Source: an uncultured Pseudoxanthomonas sp.
GTDB taxonomy: Bacteria; Pseudomonadota; Gammaproteobacteria; Xanthomonadales; Xanthomonadaceae
DNA: 64,000 nt
Reading direction: 5' to 3'
Assembly (NCBI RefSeq): GCF_946886695.1
Contig: NZ_CAMPJD010000008.1
Location: 1 to 64,000, forward strand
The notes beneath the pieces were generated by a model. The model worked only from the letters and a program-made list of their open reading frames with translations. It was not told the DNA's origin and made no database searches. This document shows positions 26,898-37,523 of this stretch, one piece after another (positions within the stretch are counted from its first letter, which is position 1; each line of letters begins with the position of its first letter). A program made the translations under genes and the position numbers.

Positions 26898-27761
26898 TCA
26901 GCGGTCGCTGCGCATGTACTGGAGGAAGGGGTCGTCCTTGTCCAGCACGATCACGCCCTGCCCGTCCTTGAACGAGACGCGGTAGGCCTCCAGGCTGCGC
27001 TGGAAGGCGTAGAACGCCGGGTCGCGGTTGGCGGCCAGGCCGTACAGGCGGGCGGCTTCGGCATCGCCTTCACCGCGCAGCTTTTGCGCATCGCGCTCGG
27101 CTTCAGCCAACAGCACCGCGACGTCACGCTGGGCCTGCGCCTGCACGATCCGCGCCTGCTCGGCACCCTGCGCGCGCAGGGCGCTCGCCACCTGCGTGCG
27201 TTCGGCGCGCATGCGGTTGTAGACCTGGTCGATGACTTCGCTGTCGGTGGGCAGGTCGATCTGCTTGAAGCGGATATCCACCACCTGCATGCCCAGGTTC
27301 TTGGCGCCGGCGTTGATGCCGGGCAGCTGCTTCTCGATCAGCTCGTTGCGGTTGCCCGACACCAGCTGGGTGAGCGTGCGCGAGTTGATCTCGTTGCGCA
27401 GCGATTCCTTGATGATGGGCGCCAGGCGCTCGGTGGCCAGTTCGGCCTGGCCGCCGGTGGCGCGGTAGAAGTCCGCCGCGTTGACGATGAAGCCGATGGC
27501 GATGAAGTCGACGCTGACGTCCTTGCGCTCGGAGGTCAGCGAGCGTTCCGGCGGGAACTCGTTGGCGGTGAAGCGGCGATCGAACACGCGCGCGGTTTCC
27601 ACCAGCGGCAGTTTGAAATGCAGGCCGGGGCCGATCTCGCTGCGCACCACGCGACCCAGGTTGAGCACCAGGCCCACCTGCCCTTCGCGCACCACGTAGA
27701 CCGAGCCCATCAGGCCCAGCAGGACGGCGACGACGATGCCGACGATCAGGGAATTCCTCAT
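26898..27761 (-). CDS. hflC: protease modulator HflC (SPFH/band-7)
   Basis: 287 residues: one N-terminal transmembrane helix (about 4-24, LIVGIVVAVLLGLMGSVYVV) followed by a band-7/SPFH domain facing the periplasm and a helical C-terminal region rich in Ala/Glu/Arg (VLLAEAERDAQKLRGEGDAE). With HflK it forms a large cage around FtsH in the inner membrane and tempers its proteolysis. Its ATG overlaps the hflK stop by four bases, so the pair is translationally coupled. ftsH itself lies about 6 kb away in this window. Confidence 0.96.
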   Translation of the reverse strand: MRNSLIVGIVVAVLLGLMGSVYVVREGQVGLVLNLGRVVRSEIGPGLHFKLPLVETARVFDRRFTANEFPPERSLTSERKDVSVDFIAIGFIVNAADFYRATGGQAELATERLAPIIKESLRNEINSRTLTQLVSGNRNELIEKQLPGINAGAKNLGMQVVDIRFKQIDLPTDSEVIDQVYNRMRAERTQVASALRAQGAEQARIVQAQAQRDVAVLLAEAERDAQKLRGEGDAEAARLYGLAANRDPAFYAFQRSLEAYRVSFKDGQGVIVLDKDDPFLQYMRSDR

Positions 27762-28894
27762 GGCTGCGCCTCCTCACGGCCGGCCGGGCGCGGTGAGCGC
27801 ACCGCATTGCGGGAACTGGACGGGGTGCTTTCCACGGGCGGCATCATTTCGGTGGGAATCACGCCCGCGGGCAGCTGGCCGGCGGACGAGCCCGCGGCGT
27901 TGCCCATGGGCACGTAGATCAGCTGGCGGCTGTCGCCACCGACCACCTTGCGGTTGTCGGCCAGCACCTGTTGCACCGTATCCAGCCACAGGCGCTTGCG
28001 GGTGACTTCGGGTGCGTTGCGGTACTCGTCCAGCAGCAGGCTGAAGCGGGTCGCGTCACCGGTCGCCTTGGCGATGGCGGCGGTCTTGTAGCCTTCGGCC
28101 TGGGTACGGATCTGCTGCGCGTCGCCGCGCGCCTCGGGCACGATCTTGGCCGCGACAGCGCGTGCCTGCGACACCAGGCGCTCGTTCTCCTGCTGCGCGC
28201 TGTTGACCTCGTCGAACGCCGGCTTGACGGCCTCCGGCGGGCGGGCGTCCTGCAGGCTCAGTTCGGTGACGACCAGGCCGGTGCGGTAGGCCTCCAGCGA
28301 GGCCTGCAGCGCGGTGCCGGCGGTGGCCGACAGCGGGCCGCGGTTGTTGAGCGCGGCGTCCAGGTCGGAACGGCCGATCACTTCACGCACGGCGCTCTGG
28401 GCGGTCTGCTCCAGCACGCGGGTGGCGTCGGTGGTGCCGAACAGGAACAGCTTGGGATCGCCCACGCGGTACTGCACGTTGAACGACACGGTGATGATGT
28501 TCTCGTCGCGGGTCAGCACCGGCAGGCTGTTGCTGAAGGTGCGCACGCCGGTGGCGTTGACCTTGGTGACGCTTTCGATGGGCCAGGGGAACTTGAAGTT
28601 CGGGCCCGGCTGCATGGTGCGCACGTACTGACCGAAGCGCAGCACGACGCCGCGGTCCTGTTCGCCGATCAGCTGGAAGCTGGAGAACAGCACCATGATG
28701 CCCACGCCCAGCAGCACCCAGCGCAACGGGTTGCCGCCACCGCCGAAACCACCGAACAGGCCGCGCAGGCGGTCGACTACATCGCCGATGCCACCGCCTC
28801 CCTGCGGGTTGCGCGGCTTCCAGCTGCTGTTCCGGTTGCCGTTGTTGCCAGATCCGCCGCCGCCACTGCCAGGGGTGTTCCAGGCCATGCCCAC
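27758..28894 (-). CDS. hflK: protease modulator HflK (SPFH/band-7)
   Basis: 378 residues. A Gly/Asn-rich cytoplasmic N-terminus (MAWNTPGSGGGGSGNNGNRN, to about 35) precedes one transmembrane helix (about 58-78), the SPFH domain (about 80-250, with RGVVLRFGQY and the helical EARGDAQQIRTQAEGY region) and a Pro/Ser-rich tail. It forms the HflKC complex with HflC and regulates FtsH. The annotated start has the usual MAWN motif. It is located downstream of hflX and hfq in the classical order, with a repeat element between. Confidence 0.96.
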   Translation of the reverse strand: MGMAWNTPGSGGGGSGNNGNRNSSWKPRNPQGGGGIGDVVDRLRGLFGGFGGGGNPLRWVLLGVGIMVLFSSFQLIGEQDRGVVLRFGQYVRTMQPGPNFKFPWPIESVTKVNATGVRTFSNSLPVLTRDENIITVSFNVQYRVGDPKLFLFGTTDATRVLEQTAQSAVREVIGRSDLDAALNNRGPLSATAGTALQASLEAYRTGLVVTELSLQDARPPEAVKPAFDEVNSAQQENERLVSQARAVAAKIVPEARGDAQQIRTQAEGYKTAAIAKATGDATRFSLLLDEYRNAPEVTRKRLWLDTVQQVLADNRKVVGGDSRQLIYVPMGNAAGSSAGQLPAGVIPTEMMPPVESTPSSSRNAVRSPRPAGREEAQP

Positions 28895-29010
28895 TCCGTA
28901 TTGAAAGATTCGCGCGGCCGGGGCCGGCGCAGGTTTCGATTCTACTAGATAGGGGCGATCCGGCCCGGAGGCAAGGCCGGGAGGTCATGCGCGCCCCGGA
29001 TTCGGGCCTT

Positions 29011-29107
29011 TGTAGGAGCGACGTGAGTCGCGACCGGGACACGTCCCGGCCATGACGAATGATCCTGCCGATCCGGCCGTGCGGTCGCGACTGACGTCGC
29101 TCCTACA
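29011..29107. repeat. 97-bp inverted-repeat element between hflX and hflK
   Basis: Outer arms TGTAGGAGCGACGTGAGTCG and CGACTGACGTCGCTCCTACA pair almost completely, with inner arms around CGCGACCG/CGGTCGCG. The middle contains a second small palindrome (CGGGACACGTCCCG). The TGTAGGAGCG... motif is a dispersed repeat I recall from Xanthomonadaceae genomes. It lies in the only sizeable gap of the hfq-hflX-hflK run. Confidence 0.75.
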
Positions 29108-29122
29108 GAAAGCAGGCAATCC

Positions 29123-30463
29123 CTACTGCCACTCCTCCCGCTCCACCTTCGGCAGCAGCGCCTCCAGCGGATGCCCGCCGGCCTGCGAGGCCAAGCGCTG
29201 CGCATCGGCCAGGGCCAGATCGAGGGTGACGCGCCAGCCGTTCTCTTCGAAATCCTCGGCCAGCACCGCGCCCAGCGCATGCAGGCGCGAGCGCAGACGC
29301 GCGGAGTTCGCCGGCAGGTGCAGTTCGCCGCGCACGCGCTGGAAGCCCAGTCGCTGCGCCAGCGCGCCCTTCAGCAGGTCGATGCCGACGCCGTCGCGCG
29401 CGGACAGCCATACCCGCTCGCGGCCCATGCCGGCGCTGGGGGCCTCGCCTTCGTCCACGCCGGGGTCGGGCTGGTCGTGGCGCGGTTCGGCGCCTTCGAT
29501 GCGGTCGATCTTGTTGAACACCAGCATCTGCGGCAGGTCGCCGGCGCCGATTTCCTGCAGCACCTCGTCGACCTGTGCGATGCGCTCCTCGCGGTGCGGA
29601 TCGGCGGCGTCGATGACGTGCAGCAGCAGGTCGGCTTCGCGCGCTTCGCTCAGCGTCGAGCGGAACGCCGCGACCAGTTCGTGCGGCAGGTCGCGCACGA
29701 AGCCCACCGTGTCGGCCAACACCACCGCACCGCCGGGCAGGTCGATGCGGCGCACGGTGGGATCGAGCGTGGCGAACAGTTGGTCGGCGGCGTAGGCCTC
29801 GGCGCCGGTCAGCACGTTGAACAGCGTGGATTTGCCGGCGTTGGTGTAGCCCACCAGCGCGACGCGCGGCAGTTCGCTGCGCACGCGGGCGCGGCGCATC
29901 TGGGTGCGCTGCACCTCCACTTTTTCCAGCCGCTTCTGCAGTTGTTCGACGCGCTTCTGCAGCAGGCGACGGTCGGTTTCCAACTGGGTTTCGCCGGGGC
30001 CACGCAGGCCGATGGAACCGCCGCGCTGGCGCTCCAGGTGGGTCCAGCCGCGCACCAGACGCGTGGCCATGTGGCGCAGCTGCGCCAGTTCCACCTGCAA
30101 CTTGCCTTCGTGGCTGCGCGCGCGCTGGGCGAAGATGTCCAGGATCAGCCCGGTGCGGTCCAGCACCCGGCGCTCCAGGAGTTTCTCCAGATTGCGCTCC
30201 TGGCCCGGCGAGAGCGGGAAGTTGACCAGGATGAGGTCGGCGCCGGTGGCATCGGCGGCCGCCTTCACTTCGTCCAGCTTGCCGCTGCCGATCAGCGTGG
30301 ACGGATTGGGACGGTCGATGCGCGCGGTGATCAGCGCGGCGATGCTGGCGCCGGCCGAACGGGCCAGGTCGCTGAACTCCTCGGTGACGCCTTCGTCCAG
30401 ACGGCCACTCGCATACGGCTGGATCAGCAGCGCATGCTCGCCCTTGCGGGATCTTTCAAACAA
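29123..30463 (-). CDS. hflX: ribosome-associated GTPase HflX
   Basis: 446 residues. HflX N-terminal domain (about 10-190, with the glycine-rich RGGSIGLRGPGETQLETDRR region) followed by a G domain: G1 GYTNAGKST (about 205), G3 DTVGFVRDLP, G4 NKID, and a C-terminal Ala/Leu-rich region. HflX splits or rescues stalled 70S ribosomes, particularly in heat stress. It follows hfq by 34 bases on the same strand, and the stop lies next to the 97-bp inverted repeat. Confidence 0.96.
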   Translation of the reverse strand: MFERSRKGEHALLIQPYASGRLDEGVTEEFSDLARSAGASIAALITARIDRPNPSTLIGSGKLDEVKAAADATGADLILVNFPLSPGQERNLEKLLERRVLDRTGLILDIFAQRARSHEGKLQVELAQLRHMATRLVRGWTHLERQRGGSIGLRGPGETQLETDRRLLQKRVEQLQKRLEKVEVQRTQMRRARVRSELPRVALVGYTNAGKSTLFNVLTGAEAYAADQLFATLDPTVRRIDLPGGAVVLADTVGFVRDLPHELVAAFRSTLSEAREADLLLHVIDAADPHREERIAQVDEVLQEIGAGDLPQMLVFNKIDRIEGAEPRHDQPDPGVDEGEAPSAGMGRERVWLSARDGVGIDLLKGALAQRLGFQRVRGELHLPANSARLRSRLHALGAVLAEDFEENGWRVTLDLALADAQRLASQAGGHPLEALLPKVEREEWQ

Positions 30464-30497
30464 TGGGGTCGTGCCTCTTCAATCGAGGCACGCATTA

Positions 30498-30776
30498 TCA
30501 CGCGGTTTCGTCGTCGCCGCCTTCGGCGTCTTCGTCACCCTGCTGCACGTAGCCGCCGCCCGGCCCCACGCGCACGTTGCGCGCCGGCACCACGGTGGAA
30601 ATGGCGTGCTTGTAGACCATCTGGCTGACCGTATTGCGCAGCAGGACCACGAACTGGTCGAAGGATTCGATGGTGCCCTGCAGCTTGATGCCGTTGACCA
30701 GGTAGACCGACACCGGGACGCGCTCGCGCCGCAGTGCATTCAGGAAAGGATCCTGCAGGGATTGCCCCTTGGACAT
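30498..30776 (-). CDS. hfq: RNA chaperone Hfq
   Basis: 92 residues: the Sm fold is complete, with Sm1 ([20 protein letters not shown], about 25-44) and Sm2 ([13 protein letters not shown], about 55-67), and a short acidic Gly-rich tail ([19 protein letters not shown]). It assembles as a hexamer that pairs small RNAs with mRNAs. The start [20 protein letters not shown] is typical. It lies between miaA and hflX as in most gammaproteobacteria. Confidence 0.97.
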   Translation of the reverse strand: MSKGQSLQDPFLNALRRERVPVSVYLVNGIKLQGTIESFDQFVVLLRNTVSQMVYKHAISTVVPARNVRVGPGGGYVQQGDEDAEGGDDETA

Positions 30777-30860
30777 GACGTACTCCCGCCTTGCGTTCTT
30801 ATAGTTAGGTATGTGGTGCCGTGCCGGGCCGACGAACTGCTCCCCTGTCGTCCCGGAGCC

Positions 30861-30910
30861 CCGATGTTACACAACATCGGCCCGGCGGGGCGTTGCCAAG
30901 TCAGGCAACG
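30861..30910. repeat. two adjacent hairpins between miaA and hfq
   Basis: Perfect 8-bp stem 30861-30868/30873-30880 (CCGATGTT/AACATCGG, loop ACAC) and perfect 7-bp stem 30891-30897/30904-30910 (CGTTGCC/GGCAACG). They lie 40-90 bases after the miaA stop and 85-135 bases before the hfq start on the minus strand. Neither has a T-run. They may end miaA mRNA or structure the hfq leader. Confidence 0.5.
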
Positions 30911-30949
30911 GGTCCCAATTCCGGACAATGTGACCCAAACGGCCCACGA

Positions 30950-31900
30950 TCACGGCAGGAACAGGGCCAGTGCGTCGTCCAGGCGGGCGCGCTCGGTGGC
31001 CGGATCGAACCAGCGCGCGTCGCGTTCTCCGCGCAACCAGGTCAGCTGGCGCTTGGCGAGCTGGCGGGTGGCGGCGATGGCGCGCTCGCGGAAGGCCGCC
31101 GCATCGCCCTGGCCGTCAAGGTACTCCCACGCCTGGCGATAGCCCACGGCACGCACCGCCGGCAGGTCGAGGGGGACGGCGACGGCCTGCATGCCGGGCA
31201 GTGCGCGCAGGCGGTGGACTTCGTCGAGGAAGCCCTGCTCGAGCATCAGATCGAAGCGGCGCGCGATGCGCTCATGCAGCACGGTGCGGTCGGCTGGTGC
31301 GAGTACCAGCTTCAGCACGCGGAACGGCAGGCGCATGCCGCGCGCTTCGCGCTGCCACTGGCTGATGGGCTTGCCGGTGAGGCGATACACCTCCAGCGCC
31401 CGCTGGATGCGTTGCGGATCGGTGGCGTGGATGCGCGCGGCGGCGGCGGGATCGACCTGCGCCAGCGCCGCATGCAGGGCCGGCCAGCCCTGCGCCTGCG
31501 CTTCTGCGGTGATGTCGGCGCGCAATGCGGCGTCTGCCGCCGGCATGGCGGCCAACCCTTCGAGCAGGGCCTGGAAGTAGAGTCCCGTGCCGCCTGCGAG
31601 GATCGGCAATCGTCCGCGCGATGCGATGCCGTCCAGCGCGCCACGTGCGTCCTGCGCGAACTCGGCGGCGGAATACGCCTGCCACGGATCACGTACGTCC
31701 AGCAGGTGATGCGGCACGCATGCCTGCTCTTCCGCCGTGGGTTTGGCCGCGCCGATGTCGAGGCCCCGGTAGACCAGCGCCGAATCCACGCTGACGATCT
31801 CGCCATCGAAACGTTGCGCCACTTCCAGCGCGAACGCGGTCTTGCCCGACGCGGTCGGGCCCATGATGGCGATGGCGAGGGGACGGGCATCGAGCGGCAT
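30950..31900 (-). CDS. miaA: tRNA dimethylallyltransferase
   Basis: 316 residues from the ATG at 31900 ([20 protein letters not shown]); an in-frame GTG at 31927 would add nine residues. The P-loop GPTASGKT and [16 protein letters not shown] (DSxxxYRGxDIGxAKP) are the family signatures, followed by [13 protein letters not shown]. It transfers a dimethylallyl group to A37 of tRNAs reading UNN codons. It lies upstream of hfq and downstream of folP on the same strand. Confidence 0.96.
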   Translation of the reverse strand: MPLDARPLAIAIMGPTASGKTAFALEVAQRFDGEIVSVDSALVYRGLDIGAAKPTAEEQACVPHHLLDVRDPWQAYSAAEFAQDARGALDGIASRGRLPILAGGTGLYFQALLEGLAAMPAADAALRADITAEAQAQGWPALHAALAQVDPAAAARIHATDPQRIQRALEVYRLTGKPISQWQREARGMRLPFRVLKLVLAPADRTVLHERIARRFDLMLEQGFLDEVHRLRALPGMQAVAVPLDLPAVRAVGYRQAWEYLDGQGDAAAFRERAIAATRQLAKRQLTWLRGERDARWFDPATERARLDDALALFLP

Positions 31901-31957
31901 GCCGGTATTGTCGCATCCGTCCGCCACGCAGCCCGGCGTGGTGGCTGGGCCGGCTAC

Positions 31958-32857
31958 CTACTCGTCGTCGGGCCAGCGGATCGTCGGCGCGGCCGCCGCC
32001 TTGCGGGGCGCCGGGATGGCCGCGACGGCATTCCATATCTTCAACGCATCCACCGTGGCGGCCACGTCGTGTACCCGCACGATGGCCGCGCCGCGCTGCG
32101 CGGCGATCAGGTGCGCGGCCACCGATCCGGCCACGCGATCCGCCGGCGCATCACGGCCGGTGAGCTGTCCGATGCTGCGCTTCCGCGACAGGCCCGCCAG
32201 CACCGGCACGCCGAGCTCGACGAAGCGGTCCAGCTGCGCCAGCAACTGCAGGTTGTGCGGGGTGTCCTTGCCGAAACCGAAGCCGGGATCGATGAGGATG
32301 TGCTTCTTGGCGATGCCGGCCATTTCGGCCGCGAAGATGCGTTCGGCGAGGAACCGGTGCACTTCGCCGACGACGTCGTCGTACTGCGGGGCGGCCTGCA
32401 TCGAACGCGGCTCGCCCTGCATGTGCATGAGGACCACCGGGACACCGAGCGCCGCTGCGGCGTCGAGCGCACCGTCGCGACGCAGTGCGCAGACGTCATT
32501 GATCATGCCCGCGCCGGCCTGCACGGCGGCGCGCATCACGTCCGGCTTGGAGGTGTCGATGCTGATCGGCACGGCGACCTGCGCGGCCAGCCGCTCGATC
32601 ACCGCCACGACGCGGCGCAGTTCTTCCTCGACCGGCACGTCATCCGCACCGGGACGCGTGGATTCGCCCCCGATGTCGAGCAGGTCCGCGCCCTCTTCCA
32701 CCAGTTTCAACGCGTGCGCGACGGCCGCTTCTGTCGTGTCGTGCGCGCCACCATCGGAAAACGAATCCGGGGTGACGTTGACGATGCCCATGATCTGCGG
32801 GCGGTCGAGCCGGAGGATGCGGCCGGCGCAGTCGAGCTGGGGGACGGTGTCGAACAT
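31958..32857 (-). CDS. folP: dihydropteroate synthase
   Basis: 299 residues from the ATG at 32857 (AAGGAA upstream); the frame remains open to 32914 but overlaps the upstream gene. Signature IMGIVNVTPDSFSDGG (about 23-38), then DIGGESTRPGAD and the pterin-binding DPGFGFGKD. It condenses p-aminobenzoate with hydroxymethyl-dihydropterin pyrophosphate in folate synthesis and is the sulfonamide target. It is followed by miaA after a 57-base gap. Confidence 0.96.
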   Translation of the reverse strand: MFDTVPQLDCAGRILRLDRPQIMGIVNVTPDSFSDGGAHDTTEAAVAHALKLVEEGADLLDIGGESTRPGADDVPVEEELRRVVAVIERLAAQVAVPISIDTSKPDVMRAAVQAGAGMINDVCALRRDGALDAAAALGVPVVLMHMQGEPRSMQAAPQYDDVVGEVHRFLAERIFAAEMAGIAKKHILIDPGFGFGKDTPHNLQLLAQLDRFVELGVPVLAGLSRKRSIGQLTGRDAPADRVAGSVAAHLIAAQRGAAIVRVHDVAATVDALKIWNAVAAIPAPRKAAAAPTIRWPDDE

Positions 32858-32885
32858 GGAGGTTCCTTCGATAGCCGGGAAGACG

Positions 32886-33389
32886 TCAGCGAAGATCGCC
32901 GAGCTGGCCGCCATCCACCGGATTGGCCAGCCAACCCGTGATGTCCTTGCCGATGGCGGTCACCGTCCGCTCCAGCACCGCGCACGAGCCCTTGAATCCG
33001 CCCGCGAATCCGCCCCCGGAGTTCCGGCGCGCGACGAACTTCGCGACCTGCTGCCCATCACGGAACAGCCAGCCCTTCACGGTCACGGACTTGCGGTGTC
33101 CCATCCAGGCATTGCCCGCGCTTTGCGCATCGTGGAACTCGAGTTTGAGCGCCTGCCCGGTGGTCGTGTCCAGTGCGTCCTGCAGCTCGATCTGGTGGCC
33201 ACCGGCCACCGCGAAACGCGCCAGTGCATCGGCCAGTTGCGTGTCGATTGCGCACTCGCGCTTGATGCTGCCCGCCACGATCGCGTCTTCGCCATACGGC
33301 ACGGACCGTTGCACCTTGAACTCGGCCGCCTGTACCGACGACGCGGCGCACAACGCGCCCAGCAGGGCTGCCCCTATCCTCTTGCTCAT
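32886..33389 (-). CDS. secreted hypothetical protein
   Basis: 167 residues with a signal peptide (MSKRIGAALLGALCAASSVQ-A, cleavage near AAE). The mature part is mixed alpha/beta with two Cys (IKRECAIDT and GSCAVLERT), likely a disulfide. No family recognised. It is wedged between ftsH and folP, which are often adjacent, so it is probably co-transcribed with folP, whose start lies 28 bases downstream of its stop. A periplasmic location is inferred. Confidence 0.75.
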   Translation of the reverse strand: MSKRIGAALLGALCAASSVQAAEFKVQRSVPYGEDAIVAGSIKRECAIDTQLADALARFAVAGGHQIELQDALDTTTGQALKLEFHDAQSAGNAWMGHRKSVTVKGWLFRDGQQVAKFVARRNSGGGFAGGFKGSCAVLERTVTAIGKDITGWLANPVDGGQLGDLR

Positions 33390-33412
33390 CGTCTCCCTGT
33401 CCCCTGAAGAAA

Positions 33413-33438
33413 AAAGGCCAGACGCAAGTCTGGCCTTT
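33413..33438 (-). terminator. intrinsic terminator of ftsH
   Basis: Perfect 11-bp stem (33413-33423 with 33428-33438, AAAGGCCAGAC/GTCTGGCCTTT), 4-base loop, followed on the minus strand by six T. It starts about 23 bases after the ftsH stop and separates ftsH from the downstream folP unit. Confidence 0.88.
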
Positions 33439-33461
33439 CATCATCACGCTGGCAACGCGCC

Positions 33462-35390
<1,929 letters not shown>

Positions 35391-35439
35391 CCTCATCGGC
35401 TCCGGCGTTCCTCTTTCGTAATACGCACTTTACGTCACC

Positions 35440-36072
35440 TTACTTGATCTGGATCCGCTTGCCCTGTCCCAAGGCATACACCTCGGGGGAGCGTTTGCGG
35501 GACGCGTCCGGCTTGCGGATCGCCACCTTGTCATAGCGGCGGCGAAGCTCGCGGATGTAGTCGTCGGAACCGGTGCCCTGGAACAGCTTGATCAGGAACG
35601 CCCCGCCCGGCTTCAGGTGGCTGTCGGCGAACTCCATCGCCAACTCCGCCAAATGCATCATCCGCGGCTGGTCGACCGCATCCACACCACTCTTATTGGG
35701 GGCCATATCCGACAGCACAAGGTCCACGGGAGCGCCGTCCAGCATGGCTTCCAGCTGGGATAGGACGCTGTCTTCCCTGAAATCCCCATGAAGGAACTCC
35801 ACCCCGGCCAGCGGCGGCATGTCGAGGATATCCATCGCCACCACGCGGCCACTGTCGCCCAGTGCCTGGCGGACGAACTGCGACCAGCCGCCCGGCGCGG
35901 CGCCCAGGTCGACGACGACCATGCCCGGCTTGAGCAGGCGGTCGCGCTCCAGCAGTTCTTCCAGCTTGTAGGCAGCCCGCGACCTCAGGCCCTCGGCCTG
36001 GGCCTTCTTCACGTAGGGATCGGAGAAGTGTTCCTTCAGCCAGCGCTGGCTGCTCTTGCTGCGGGTGGCCAT
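35440..36072 (-). CDS. rlmE: 23S rRNA (uridine-2552-2'-O)-methyltransferase
   Basis: 210 residues from the ATG at 36072, giving MATRSKSSQRWLKEHFSDPY, the normal family start; the ATG at 36135 (AGGG upstream) would add 21 residues and cannot be excluded. SAM-binding motif VVDLGAAPGGWSQ and the catalytic Lys-Asp-Lys-Glu residues (RSRAAYKLEEL, LVLSDMAPNKSG, FLIKLFQG, RSPEVY) are present. It methylates U2552 in the ribosomal A loop late in 50S assembly. It lies directly upstream of ftsH and is divergent from yhbY. Confidence 0.96.
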   Translation of the reverse strand: MATRSKSSQRWLKEHFSDPYVKKAQAEGLRSRAAYKLEELLERDRLLKPGMVVVDLGAAPGGWSQFVRQALGDSGRVVAMDILDMPPLAGVEFLHGDFREDSVLSQLEAMLDGAPVDLVLSDMAPNKSGVDAVDQPRMMHLAELAMEFADSHLKPGGAFLIKLFQGTGSDDYIRELRRRYDKVAIRKPDASRKRSPEVYALGQGKRIQIK

Positions 36073-36173
36073 GTCGGCGAGGTCTCCGGGCACGCTGCGA
36101 CGGGAGCCGCCGGAGCCGTTCGTGGGGGTGGCCATGATACCCTGATCACCCTTTTGAACCCGTACCGTGCCGC

Positions 36174-36479
36174 ATGCCTGTCGCCCTGACCGCTGCCCAG
36201 ACCCGTTTCCTGCGCGGCCAGGCCCACGACCTGAAGGCGCTGCTGCAGATCGGCAACAAGGGTGTCACGCCGGCCTTCATCGCCGAGCTGGATGCCGTGC
36301 TTGAGCAGCACGAACTGGTCAAGGTGAAGGTCGCCGGTGAGGACCGCGACGCCCGCGACGCGATGATCGACGACCTGGCCGACAAGGCCGACGCCGCTCT
36401 GGTGCAGCGCATCGGCCACACGGCCGTGCTGTATCGGCCCAGCAAGGAACGCCGGCACATCGTGCTGCCGCGCGGCTGA
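36174..36479 (+). CDS. yhbY: ribosome assembly RNA-binding protein YhbY (CRS1-YhbY domain)
   Basis: 101 residues, a single CRS1-YhbY/KH-like domain: LKALLQIGNKGVTPAF (with the GxxG-type IGNKG loop) and LVKVKVAGEDRDARD. E. coli YhbY associates with pre-50S particles. It is divergently transcribed from rlmE, the common arrangement, and is followed after 23 bases by a Mth938-like gene. Confidence 0.93.
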   Translation: MPVALTAAQTRFLRGQAHDLKALLQIGNKGVTPAFIAELDAVLEQHELVKVKVAGEDRDARDAMIDDLADKADAALVQRIGHTAVLYRPSKERRHIVLPRG

Positions 36480-36502
36480 TCCCGGCGCGCAGGTAGCCCG
36501 CC

Positions 36503-36880
36503 ATGCAACTGAACCACGAACTGCCCGACTACGCCTTCACCCTCCGGTCCGCCGACGGCCAGTCCGCCAGGGTGAACGACCGGACGCTGTCGGCCAGCTT
36601 CATCCTCTCACCGCAGCAACTCGTCGAAGACTGGCCGGTACGCGACAGCGCTTCGCTTGCACCGGACGATCTGGCGCCGCTGCTGGCGCTGAAGCCGGAA
36701 GTGATCCTGCTGGGCACCGGCGAGCGGCAGGTATTTCCGCCAGCCGCGGTGATGGCCACCTGCCTGCGCCAGGGGATCGGTCTTGAGGTCATGACGAACG
36801 CCGCCGCCGCGCGCACGTTCAATGTGCTGGCCAGCGAATCGCGCAAGGTCGTGGCCGGGTTCCTGCTGGCGCCACGCTGA
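36503..36880 (+). CDS. Mth938-like domain protein (DUF498 family)
   Basis: 125 residues: LKPEVILLGTGERQVFPPA (about 69-87) and IGLEVMTNAAAARTFNVLAS are hallmarks of the Mth938/NDUFAF3-like family. The bacterial members' role is unclear; the mitochondrial relative assists complex I assembly. Short, cytosolic, with no catalytic motif. It is co-directional with yhbY and the M15-like gene, and probably in the same transcript. Confidence 0.85.
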   Translation: MQLNHELPDYAFTLRSADGQSARVNDRTLSASFILSPQQLVEDWPVRDSASLAPDDLAPLLALKPEVILLGTGERQVFPPAAVMATCLRQGIGLEVMTNAAAARTFNVLASESRKVVAGFLLAPR

Positions 36881-36887
36881 CCGCGTC

Positions 36888-37523
36888 ATGGCGATGCGGC
36901 ACCTGCTCCTGCTGCCCGCCCTCCTGTTAGCCACCGCATGCACCCGGACCCCAACGGATGCCGCGCAGCGCTATGACGATTGGCGGCAGGGCGCTGGCGC
37001 AGAGGGCCTGATCGCTTACGAACGCATGCTGACCGACGCCGGTGTCGGTGATGTGGTGCCCCCGCATGCGCTGCTGCGCTCCAGCCGCCGCTGGCGGACC
37101 TGCCAGGCGCCGGAGTTCCTGTTGCCCCCTTCCGACCGCGCCGCCGCCATGGTGCCGACCCTGCGCGTGGTCGCGCAATTGCAGGCCTTGGGTATCGTCG
37201 AAGGCAGCAATGTGCGGTCCGGTTACCGGTCCGCCGCGCTGAACCACTGTTCGGGAGGGAGCGCGCGCAGCCGCCACCTCCTCAACAATGCGCTGGACTT
37301 CGACCTCGCCGACGGCAGCCAGGCAAGCGCCCTGTGCGAGTTCTGGCGCACGCGGGGTCCGTCACTGGCGATGGGACTGGGCTTCTACACGCCGACCAGG
37401 ATCCACATCGATACGTCCGGGCACCGCACCTGGGGCAACAATCACCGTCGTGGAACCTCACTGTGCGCCACCGGCGCGGCGGATCAGTCGGCCGCGCGGG
37501 CCAAACGCACCCGCATACCGTAG
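36888..37523 (+). CDS. M15-like peptidase (D,D-carboxypeptidase fold), probable lipoprotein or secreted
   Basis: 211 residues from the ATG at 36888; the frame continues upstream into the previous gene without support. The N-terminus MAMRHLLLLPALLLATACTR looks like a signal peptide with a near-consensus lipobox (ATAC). Peptidase M15 motifs are present: SGYRSAALN, SRHLLNNALDFDL (zinc ligands His130 and Asp137 or Asp139) and RIHIDTSG (His173), with a final WGNN. It probably acts on peptidoglycan peptides. Its last 40 bases overlap the end of the convergent EEP-family gene. Confidence 0.82.
   Translation: MAMRHLLLLPALLLATACTRTPTDAAQRYDDWRQGAGAEGLIAYERMLTDAGVGDVVPPHALLRSSRRWRTCQAPEFLLPPSDRAAAMVPTLRVVAQLQALGIVEGSNVRSGYRSAALNHCSGGSARSRHLLNNALDFDLADGSQASALCEFWRTRGPSLAMGLGFYTPTRIHIDTSGHRTWGNNHRRGTSLCATGAADQSAARAKRTRIP

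Noticed and set aside
30821..32941. 706-residue plus-strand open frame across miaA and folP
   Set aside because: Antisense to two certain genes; no domain in the translation.
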